64,000 nucleotides of DNA from JAFGXT01 sp963677165. Its GTDB lineage: Bacteria; Verrucomicrobiota; Lentisphaeria; Victivallales; SZUA-371. The position numbers were made by a program, and so were the translations under genes. The notes below the pieces were generated by a model, which made no database searches, was not told the origin of the DNA, and saw nothing but the letters and a program-made list of their open reading frames with translations. The DNA lies in the NCBI GenBank assembly GCA_963677165.2, contig CAXXSX010000002.1:4712001-4776000 (forward strand), in the 5' to 3' direction. Below are positions 7,827 through 15,207 of this stretch, in pieces. Within the stretch, counting starts at the first letter, position 1; each line of letters opens with the position of its first letter.

Positions 7827-9514
7827 AAATCGACCTGCGCCGATTACTTCTAGGGTCACGTGGAAAAGACTCTTTTTTTGAAAGCAGTTTATCGAATTCC
7901 GCCGTCTCAACCGCGGTTGCCTGTATTGCTTTAGAGATAGCCGATACCAAGCAATATGCCGATGAGGTACGTGCCGGAAAAAACTGGCTTTTGAATAATC
8001 AAAATGAGGATGGTTTATATGGCGACTCTCCAGAATCACCAGCCAATCTGACCGCAACATTTATGAGTTATGTTGCTCTCTCGCGTGATAATACCCACAT
8101 AGACAAGCTGACAAAATCAAAAAAATTCTTATTGGACCATTTTGGCGATTTTTCCTTCGACTCTATTCGAAAAGGATTTCTGGATGCTTACGGAGAAGAC
8201 CTTACTTTTTCCGTACCTATTCTGGCGATGGCGACCTCCGCCGGATTTTTTACCGATGCAAGAGCCAGTTGGCAAAGTATGCCGCAGTTTCCATTCGAAG
8301 CGGTAATCTTTCCGGAAAAGCTCTTTCATTGCTTGAATCTCCCCGTAGTCAGCTATGCCATCCCTGCCCTGATCTGTGTGGGACTGGCGCAGAATAAACA
8401 TGCCCGATCCGGAGTAATGAAATGCATTCGCTCTACAGTATCAAAACGCGCATTACGTATTCTCATGGAAAAACAGCCGGAAAGCGGAGGTTATCTGGAA
8501 GCTGCCCCGCTAACGGCTTTTTGTGCCCTGTGCCTTTGTGTTGCAGGATTGCCAGAACATACCGTCACTCAAAATGCCCTGCGCTTTTTAACCGAAACCC
8601 AGAGAAAAAATGGAGCATGGCCCATTGATCACGACCTCCGCCAATGGACAACATCCCTTTCCACAACTGTAGTTGCGGATATGTTATCGAATGAAGAAAA
8701 AGCTTTGTATCGTGATAAACTAAAGGCCCGGCAGACAACAACGGTTCATCCGTTTACCCGCTCTGCTCCGGGCGGCTGGGGCTGGACAACGCGTTCCGGC
8801 AGTGTCCCGGATGCAGACGACACGGCCGCCACGCTGGTCGCGCTTCATTCACTCGGGGAAGAAGTCTCACAAAGTGTATGCAATGGAATTAACTGGCTTT
8901 TGAACCTGCAAAATCGAGACGGAGGAATCCCCACATTTTGTCGCGGCTGGGGCAAACTTCCATTTGACCGGAGCTGTCCTGATATTTCAGCGCATACCTT
9001 TAAGGCATTTTCGCTGTATGAAAATAAGCTGCCGGGTACGTTGCAAAAAAGGATAAAGACAGCCAAAGCGCGAATATTGGAATATTTAAACAAAGAACAG
9101 CGTGCTGACGGCTCTTTTATTCCTCTCTGGTTTGGAGATCAGTATGCAAAAGATAAGAGTGCTCCTGTCTATGGCAGTGCGGTTGTGCTCGAGCATCTGT
9201 CCGGATGTAGTGCGGTGGAAATATTGGAGCGTACCAAAGATTTTTTATTAAAGAGTCAGCATGAATCCGGCGGCTGGGGAAGCTGTGATTCGGAACAGGA
9301 CTATGTTATTTTCACGGCCCGCTGCGTGAAAGCGTTAATCCCCTATAAAGATGCGGAATCGGCCATTGTCAGGGCTAAGAAATTTTTAAGACCCTATCTG
9401 GATAATCCAGAAACTATCCCAAACGAGCCGATCGGTTTATACTTTGCTCATTTATGGTACGATGAAAAGCTTTACGCGCCAATATTCCTTGCTGCATGTG
9501 AGGAGACATCGTGA
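7823..9514 (+). CDS. Squalene-hopene-cyclase-like class II terpene cyclase
   Basis: The 563 residues carry several QW motifs (WLLNNQNEDGLYGD, NLQNRDGGIPTF, KSQHESGGWGS). The class II acid motif is at residues 330-333 (PDADDTAA, the DxDD that protonates the terminal alkene in squalene-hopene cyclases). VVSYAIPALI near 175 and WTTSLSTT near 275 fit the N-terminal half of the SHC fold. The reaction expected is protonation-initiated cyclisation of a long polyprene, probably at the membrane. No squalene synthase (HpnC/D/E type) is in the window, so the substrate may be the product of the adjacent polyprenyl synthase rather than squalene. ATGA overlap with the gene before it, GTGA with the gene after it. 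Confidence 0.75.
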   Translation: MKIDLRRLLLGSRGKDSFFESSLSNSAVSTAVACIALEIADTKQYADEVRAGKNWLLNNQNEDGLYGDSPESPANLTATFMSYVALSRDNTHIDKLTKSKKFLLDHFGDFSFDSIRKGFLDAYGEDLTFSVPILAMATSAGFFTDARASWQSMPQFPFEAVIFPEKLFHCLNLPVVSYAIPALICVGLAQNKHARSGVMKCIRSTVSKRALRILMEKQPESGGYLEAAPLTAFCALCLCVAGLPEHTVTQNALRFLTETQRKNGAWPIDHDLRQWTTSLSTTVVADMLSNEEKALYRDKLKARQTTTVHPFTRSAPGGWGWTTRSGSVPDADDTAATLVALHSLGEEVSQSVCNGINWLLNLQNRDGGIPTFCRGWGKLPFDRSCPDISAHTFKAFSLYENKLPGTLQKRIKTAKARILEYLNKEQRADGSFIPLWFGDQYAKDKSAPVYGSAVVLEHLSGCSAVEILERTKDFLLKSQHESGGWGSCDSEQDYVIFTARCVKALIPYKDAESAIVRAKKFLRPYLDNPETIPNEPIGLYFAHLWYDEKLYAPIFLAACEETS

Positions 9515-10944
9515 AACAAAAGGTTCTACTTATCATATTTCATGTACTGTTTGTTCTGCTGGCATGCGCAGGACTATGGAGCTATTTCAGCTACAGATCA
9601 CCGCGTAAAATCGAATACGCAACACCTCTGCGAGATAATTCAGGAAACCGTGTAATAAAAAAGAAGATCTTAAAAATCGGCGAAAACTTTACTCGCTTCA
9701 AGCCCGATTCGATCCTGCGTCCATTCAATGGCGCATGGCCGTGTTTCCGGGGAGCAAGTCGCGATAATCTGGCGAGAAGCAGTACTTCATTGTCGAAGAA
9801 CTGGAGTAAAAACGGACCGCATGTCATGTGGCGTAAATCGCTTGGCGAAGGTTATGCCGGAGCGATTATCGTCAATGAACGGGTCTTTGTTCTGGATTAT
9901 CTTGAAAAAGAAGAAGCCGATTCTTTGCGATGCTTTTCGATTCATACCGGAGATGAATTGTGGAGAAGGAGTTATAAAAATCCGATACGCCGTAATCATG
10001 GCAAGTCCCGCACAGTACCGGCGTATGCAGAGAACGTGATTGTCACTCTTGGTCCAACAGCACAGGTTATGACAGTTAACGCCACGAATGGTGACCTGCT
10101 CTGGACGCTGGACATCATCAATAAGTATGGCGGAGAGATCCCGCAGTGGTACACCGGACAATGTCCGCTTATAGATAACGGCAAGGTTATCCTTGGGATT
10201 GGCGGCGAAAAAGTACTAATGACCGCACTTGACTTGAAAACAGGAAAGGTTGTCTGGGAACTTCCGAATGAAGCGGGATACAAAATGTCTCATGCTTCGG
10301 TTCTGCCAACTGTATTATGCGGAGTAAAGCAATATGTCTACGCAGGACTTGGAGGCATTGTCGGTTGTGATGAAAACGGGAACCTGTTGTGGCAGTGTAA
10401 AAAATGGAAACCGGCGGTATGGGCTCCAACTCCGGTAAACATCGGTAATAATAAATTGTTCCTGACAGCCGGATACGCCGCCGGGGCAGCAATATTGTCA
10501 GTTAAGAAAAAAGGGGAGACCTTTGAAGCTGTTATCGAAAAAGAGTGGAAGCCAACAAAAGGTCCGGCATCAGAACAGCAGACCCCGCTGGTGATTGATA
10601 ATACCTTGTTTGTTATTCAGCCCAAAGATGCAGGAGGACTTCGCAGTCAGATGGTCGCGGCTGATGTTGATAAACTTCCGACCATAAAAGCATCCAGCGG
10701 CAGGCAGGCACGTTTCGGGCTTGGACCTTATCTTTATGCCGATAAAGCATTCTGGATTGTAGACGACGATGGTATACTGTATGTTTACACCTTTGAACAT
10801 AACAAATTTATCCATCGCGCTCATTACAAAGTTTTACCTGGAGTTGATTCCTGGGGGCCGATTGCTTACGCGAATGGGATAATGATTGTACGTGATTCCA
10901 AATCAATGGTTTGTCTGGACCTGAAAAAGGAGATAAAAAAATGA
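9511..10944 (+). CDS. Membrane-anchored PQQ-like beta-propeller protein
   Basis: GTG 9511 overlaps the cyclase stop and follows GAGGAG. Residues 5-27 are a single membrane anchor. After a 60-residue linker the propeller begins with AWPCFRGASRDNL, the same W-x-x-FRG signature seen in the other propellers of this operon, followed by blades with DELWRR, LLWTLD and VVWELP turns. Topology predicts a periplasmic propeller. The family is BamB/PQQ-dehydrogenase-like; no catalytic PQQ residues are evident. ATGA overlap links it to the next gene. Confidence 0.75.
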   Translation: MKQKVLLIIFHVLFVLLACAGLWSYFSYRSPRKIEYATPLRDNSGNRVIKKKILKIGENFTRFKPDSILRPFNGAWPCFRGASRDNLARSSTSLSKNWSKNGPHVMWRKSLGEGYAGAIIVNERVFVLDYLEKEEADSLRCFSIHTGDELWRRSYKNPIRRNHGKSRTVPAYAENVIVTLGPTAQVMTVNATNGDLLWTLDIINKYGGEIPQWYTGQCPLIDNGKVILGIGGEKVLMTALDLKTGKVVWELPNEAGYKMSHASVLPTVLCGVKQYVYAGLGGIVGCDENGNLLWQCKKWKPAVWAPTPVNIGNNKLFLTAGYAAGAAILSVKKKGETFEAVIEKEWKPTKGPASEQQTPLVIDNTLFVIQPKDAGGLRSQMVAADVDKLPTIKASSGRQARFGLGPYLYADKAFWIVDDDGILYVYTFEHNKFIHRAHYKVLPGVDSWGPIAYANGIMIVRDSKSMVCLDLKKEIKK

Positions 10945-11582
10945 ACTTTTCAAAGCGTGAAGCAATCATTCTAGCAGTTGGACTATGCGGACTGCTTGTG
11001 TTACTTATATTGAACCTGGACAAATTCAGGGATATTCCAGCACATCCGCAACCAATAGCAAAGAAAGAAGTTCCCAAAGCGTTTACAACACCACATCCGT
11101 TTCGCCTAAATGGACTGGTGTTCTTCACCAACCGCGAACGCAAGATTGTTTGCGCCAGTAACGAACAGACCGGAAAACCGGTATGGGAATCAAAAGGCGA
11201 AGACCGCTTTATTATACCCGGAGCCGCATTCCCGCTGGACCTGTCGCCGGATGGTGAACTATGGGTGGCAAATGTCGGCAAAAAACGTTTGGAACAACTT
11301 AATCCCCAAACGGGTAAATTTATTGCGTCCTGGGAACCACTGGCACCGTTCGGCGGATGCTGTAATCCGGTACGTTTTGCTATTCTGGCAAGGGGACGTT
11401 TTGTGACAATGGAAAAGGGAACGCGCCGGGTATGCATTTATCTGCCGTCCGGAGAAATTGAACGACTTGTAACGGATTCGCTTTCAGCATCCGAAGACAA
11501 CTATTATCTTTACCATAAGAATAAAACGGTATATATTTATGACTCCGGAACATCGCAGCAATGGGAGGTGCCGTATGAGTAG
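10941..11582 (+). CDS. Small membrane-anchored beta-propeller (NHL-like) protein
   Basis: ATG 10941 (ATGA overlap, AAAGGAGAT upstream) is preferred over an in-frame TTG at 10911 inside the previous gene. Residues 8-27 are a membrane anchor. The 213-residue chain then has a few propeller-like blades (KIVCASNEQTGKPVWES, LSPDGELWVANVGKKRLE). This is too few for a closed seven-bladed propeller, so it may be a half-propeller, need a partner, or belong to the NHL/SMP-30-like group. A GGCCNPVRF segment adds a CC pair. Probably periplasmic. Confidence 0.6.
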   Translation: MNFSKREAIILAVGLCGLLVLLILNLDKFRDIPAHPQPIAKKEVPKAFTTPHPFRLNGLVFFTNRERKIVCASNEQTGKPVWESKGEDRFIIPGAAFPLDLSPDGELWVANVGKKRLEQLNPQTGKFIASWEPLAPFGGCCNPVRFAILARGRFVTMEKGTRRVCIYLPSGEIERLVTDSLSASEDNYYLYHKNKTVYIYDSGTSQQWEVPYE

Positions 11583-11787
11583 CCGTAGAGAATTTCTTAA
11601 GAACATGGGACGGATTATGCTCCTTAGCGGACTTACTGCCGGTGTTGCCGGACTTGCGACCCGAAAGGGGGCTTCCAGTCCCAAAGATGATACCTGCCGC
11701 AGAGATGGAGTCTGTAGGAACTGTCCCCTACTGAAAGGCTGTGGTCATCCAACCGCACTATCCTTTAAGGAGGCGAAAGGAAGATGA
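11575..11787 (+). CDS. Small Tat-leader protein with four clustered cysteines
   Basis: Start chosen at ATG 11575 (after GGGAGGTG), overlapping the previous stop by 8 bp; the longer in-frame ORF from 11539 would lie inside the upstream gene. The 70-residue product begins with a twin-arginine leader (SRREFLK followed by a hydrophobic stretch). After the leader, the mature part of about 40 residues has four cysteines spaced C-x5-C-x2-C-x5-C. A Tat leader on so small a protein suggests export with a cofactor already folded in, perhaps one Fe-S cluster, or export together with the Fe-S protein encoded next. I do not recognise the family. Confidence 0.6.
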   Translation: MSSRREFLKNMGRIMLLSGLTAGVAGLATRKGASSPKDDTCRRDGVCRNCPLLKGCGHPTALSFKEAKGR

Positions 11788-12326
11788 AGCGCAGGCACTT
11801 TATAACAACAGCACTGCTGGGCGTGATCGCGGCTCCGTTTGCCATGCTTTTTCGTAAAGGTGAAGATAAGAATAAAACTTTATGGCAAATTGATCCGGAT
11901 AAGTGTACCCAATGCGGTAAATGCCAGACAGCCTGTATTCTGCCGCAATCCGCGGTAAGATGCGTTCATCAATATGCGTCATGTGGATACTGCCTGTTCT
12001 GTAGCGGCTATTATCAAGACAAACGGGTGAAGTTCGATACAGCCGGAGAAAACCTGCGCTGTCCAACTGACGCGATCAAGCGTACCTATATAGAGGACCC
12101 GTATTTTGAATACCGGATTGACGAAGAAAAATGTATCGCCTGCGGCAGATGTGTGAAAGGCTGTGAGGCTTTTGGGAACGGATCACTGTTTCTACAGGTT
12201 CGCCATAATATCTGCGTAAACTGCAATCAGTGCAGTATTGCAGAGGAGTGCCCAGCCGATGCTTTTGTAAAAGTCAGCCCGGATAAACCATACATCTTTA
12301 AACGACCGCCGGAGGCAAGAAAATGA
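11784..12326 (+). CDS. NapG/MauM-like exported polyferredoxin
   Basis: Begins MKRRHFITTALLG, a short Tat-like leader, then four ferredoxin-type cysteine groups: CTQCGKCQTAC; a C-rich loop (CGYCLFC) closing on CPTDA; CIACGRCVKGC; and CVNCNQC followed by ECPADA. Up to four 4Fe-4S clusters are expected. With the NapH-like membrane protein encoded immediately downstream (ATGA overlap), this is the NapG-NapH arrangement. In nitrate reduction that pair passes electrons from quinol to a periplasmic acceptor. No nitrate reductase is near, so the acceptor here is unknown. At 180 aa it is slightly shorter than typical NapG. Confidence 0.7.
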   Translation: MKRRHFITTALLGVIAAPFAMLFRKGEDKNKTLWQIDPDKCTQCGKCQTACILPQSAVRCVHQYASCGYCLFCSGYYQDKRVKFDTAGENLRCPTDAIKRTYIEDPYFEYRIDEEKCIACGRCVKGCEAFGNGSLFLQVRHNICVNCNQCSIAEECPADAFVKVSPDKPYIFKRPPEARK

Positions 12327-13540
12327 TATCAATGTTTGCCTCAACCGCACGCTTTCCAGCCCCGGAATTCGAAAATTACAAACTACCGAAAATGGATCTG
12401 GAGCCATACGTCAACGATACAACGTTCTGGCGACTCGGTGCCCTTATACTGTTTTTGATTGTTAGTGGAATATGCTTTCACAAATTCCGTTCACGCAAAG
12501 CCATGCTAGCGGTTTCATCGGCCGGACTGATTGTATTCGGTTTTCTCCTGAATGCCTGTCCGTGTCCTGTGGGACTTTTTCAGAATATTGCAGACAGCGC
12601 GGTTAATAATGTCTCAATATCTGTGGGCTACTTATTGTTATTTGCTCTGCCACTGGCCTGTGCCTTGATCTGGGGACGGCTGTTCTGTTCAGGGGCGTGT
12701 CCGCTGGGAGCGGTTCAGGAACTCCTACAGTGGAAGGCTGTAAAAGTACCATCATCTCTTGACCGGGTGTTACGAATGATTCCGGTTATCGTGCTGATTA
12801 TCGGTACGGTTTCAGCTATGTCCGGGGCTTTGTATCCATTATGTTATCTTGATCCTTATCTGCCAATATTCATATTGAGTTTTCCGTTGCCGTTCGCGAT
12901 CGTCACTCTGGTCTTTCTGCTGCTCGGTTTTGTCGTGTCGCGCCCGTTCTGCCGCTATATCTGTCCATATGGGGCATTACTGCGTTTCTTTGCAATCTTT
13001 GCGGCAAAGAAACCGGTCATTACGACCGACACTTGTATAAACTGTAAACTCTGCGAACAGGGCTGTCCCAACGGCGCGATCATCGCGCCGGAAAACGAGG
13101 ACTCTACCGAAGCACATGAAAAAGGCACTCGTCGTCTCTCCCTGCTTGTCGCCTGTCTGCCGCTGGCTCTTTTTGTTGGCGGAATAATTGGCTACAGCGC
13201 AGCACCGGTTCTTTCTGAAATTCATCCGGATGTACAGTTACTGCGAGATGTAAAAGAACATAAAAAGACGATCAATGCAGAAGCCTTTTACGCTTCCGGC
13301 GAGCCAATGTCACATTTGGAGGACAAAGCAATCAGAGCGCAGAATATAACCACAATCGGATTGAGTATTGGCGGTGTAATTCTAGCCGCCTGTGTCATGG
13401 CTGAACTAATCACCTTGGCAAGGCGTAGAAAAAACGAAGAAATTTATGAGATCGACAGCGGACTTTGTCTCTGCTGCGGCCGGTGTTACCAGACTTGTCC
13501 TCTGGAAAAACGGCACACCGAAAAAGGAATTGAAACGTGA
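12323..13540 (+). CDS. NapH/CcoG-like membrane ferredoxin
   Basis: About seven hydrophobic segments are interleaved with NapH-type half-motifs CPCPVG, CSGACPLG and CRYICPYG. A complete cytoplasmic-type ferredoxin motif follows (CINCKLCEQGCPNG, near residue 235), and a second full C-x2-C-x2-C-x3-CP motif sits at the C-terminus (CLCCGRCYQTCP). NapH proteins link the quinone pool to periplasmic Fe-S partners. The extra C-terminal ferredoxin is more than a plain NapH carries and could be the docking point for the NADH-oxidising fusion encoded two genes later. Operon neighbours overlap at both ends. Confidence 0.75.
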   Translation: MISMFASTARFPAPEFENYKLPKMDLEPYVNDTTFWRLGALILFLIVSGICFHKFRSRKAMLAVSSAGLIVFGFLLNACPCPVGLFQNIADSAVNNVSISVGYLLLFALPLACALIWGRLFCSGACPLGAVQELLQWKAVKVPSSLDRVLRMIPVIVLIIGTVSAMSGALYPLCYLDPYLPIFILSFPLPFAIVTLVFLLLGFVVSRPFCRYICPYGALLRFFAIFAAKKPVITTDTCINCKLCEQGCPNGAIIAPENEDSTEAHEKGTRRLSLLVACLPLALFVGGIIGYSAAPVLSEIHPDVQLLRDVKEHKKTINAEAFYASGEPMSHLEDKAIRAQNITTIGLSIGGVILAACVMAELITLARRRKNEEIYEIDSGLCLCCGRCYQTCPLEKRHTEKGIET

Positions 13541-15207
13541 AGAACGAATCATTACATAAGTCTCTGCGCTTCTGCCAATGGGTTACTTTAACGTTCATAC
13601 TGGTTTTGGGAGCTATTATGGCTCATGATGCCATACAAAGGGAACAAACTCTTCAGTCCAGTCAGGAAACCATAGACAAGCTGAAAGCCGGTAATCTTGA
13701 TGATCCGGCTCTGGTCAAAATAGTGCGTGATCTGGACCATCTTTATCGATCCACATATTTCCAGACTCAGGATCGACAGGCGTATGGTTTTCTGCTGCTC
13801 GGTATTGCGTTCTTTATTCTGTGCATCCTGATCGTATTCGACCGCTACAGATCTGCACCCGAATTGAAAGTACCAGAGGCCCTGCGTTCTTCCACCGAAA
13901 AAGAACGCAAAGAAGTATTAATATTTGCCGTGTGCGGTATTGTTGTGCTGTGCGTTGCCCTTGGGGCAATACGCCTAATGCTTTCAACTGATCACAAATC
14001 AGTTATACAGAAAAAACAGACTCATGAAACGCTTCCCGTCCCTGCTGAAAAAATCGTTCTGACCGATGCGTTAAATGAAGCAGCAAATCAGTGGCCGCAG
14101 TTTCGTGGTTCATTGTTGCCGAACAAAAACAAGCTGCCGAAAACTTGGGATTTCACTACAAAATGGAAAGCGAAGATTCCACTCAAAGGTTTTAACTCCC
14201 CAGTGGTTTGGAACGATAATATTTTTGTAGCCGGAGGGAATAAGACCGAACGAGCAGTCTTTTGCTATAACGCAAAAAACGGGACTCTGCGCTGGAAAGC
14301 TTCCTGTACCACTGCCCCAAAGTATCCGGAACTAACTGAAGATACCGGAGTGTCAGCCCCGACCTTGTGTGTCGACAACAAGCAAGTCTACGCCATCTTT
14401 GCAACCGGCGAGATGATCTGTTGTGATCACGATGGTAAAGAAATCTGGCGCAGACAACTTCCATTCCCAAATATCATGTACGGCTATGCCTCTTCTCCGT
14501 TATTGATGGGAGACAAACTCATAATTCAATACGATCTTGATGAATCCCAAACCTTGTATGCCATGGATGTTCATACCGGCAAGGATGTGTGGATTTCAAA
14601 ACGAGAAACATCCGCTTCCTGGTCCAGTCCCACAGCTATGATAAACGGTGACAAGGTAACTATTTTTACTGCCGGAAACATTGCGGCGGAAGGAATTGAT
14701 GGCAACACAGGAAAAGTGTTATGGAAAAATGAATCACTGGGGGGGGAAGTTGCGACCAGTGCAGTAGTTGTCAATAACGCGTTTTACTTTTCAAATTCCG
14801 GTGCACTAACCGGCGCGTTTTCACCAACCGATGGCAAACTTTTATTTAAAAATGAAGAATCTCCTGCCCCTGACGTAGCATGCCCAATTGTAGTAAACGA
14901 TACCTTCCTGCTATTCTCCAGCGGCGGCAGCGTGATTGGCGTAAGCGCAAAGAACGGCAAGGAATTATATGAAAAAGAATTCGATAACGGTTTTTATTCT
15001 ACTCCTGTTGTCCTGGACAATAAGATTGTGGGAGTAAATCTTGATGGTGATCTATTCAAAATGAGCGCGTCTCAAAAAGATTTGAAGATCGAAGCAAAAT
15101 ATTCCATCGGCAAAAAGGTTGTTGCTATTCCAGCGTTTCACCATGGAAACATTATCATCCGCACTTCCGATAATGAACTAATCTATCTGGAGAGCAAACA
15201 ACCATGA
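13537..15207 (+). CDS. Three-TM PQQ-like beta-propeller protein
   Basis: GTG 13537 overlaps the previous stop. Three membrane segments (about 11-29, 83-103 and 128-148) place the C-terminal 370 residues outside the cytoplasm. That part starts with QWPQFRGSLLPNKNK, the W-x-x-FRG propeller signature, and continues with repeated blades (LRWKAS, EIWRRQ, DVWISK, VLWKNE). It is thus a membrane-embedded member of the operon's propeller set. The extra membrane helices are unusual for BamB-like proteins and suggest docking to a membrane complex such as the NapH-like protein just before it. Confidence 0.75.
   Translation: MKNESLHKSLRFCQWVTLTFILVLGAIMAHDAIQREQTLQSSQETIDKLKAGNLDDPALVKIVRDLDHLYRSTYFQTQDRQAYGFLLLGIAFFILCILIVFDRYRSAPELKVPEALRSSTEKERKEVLIFAVCGIVVLCVALGAIRLMLSTDHKSVIQKKQTHETLPVPAEKIVLTDALNEAANQWPQFRGSLLPNKNKLPKTWDFTTKWKAKIPLKGFNSPVVWNDNIFVAGGNKTERAVFCYNAKNGTLRWKASCTTAPKYPELTEDTGVSAPTLCVDNKQVYAIFATGEMICCDHDGKEIWRRQLPFPNIMYGYASSPLLMGDKLIIQYDLDESQTLYAMDVHTGKDVWISKRETSASWSSPTAMINGDKVTIFTAGNIAAEGIDGNTGKVLWKNESLGGEVATSAVVVNNAFYFSNSGALTGAFSPTDGKLLFKNEESPAPDVACPIVVNDTFLLFSSGGSVIGVSAKNGKELYEKEFDNGFYSTPVVLDNKIVGVNLDGDLFKMSASQKDLKIEAKYSIGKKVVAIPAFHHGNIIIRTSDNELIYLESKQP

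Noticed and set aside
10808..11437. 209-codon minus-strand ORF across the propeller genes
   Set aside because: It is a shadow of two coupled plus-strand genes with clear domain content; its translation shows no domain.
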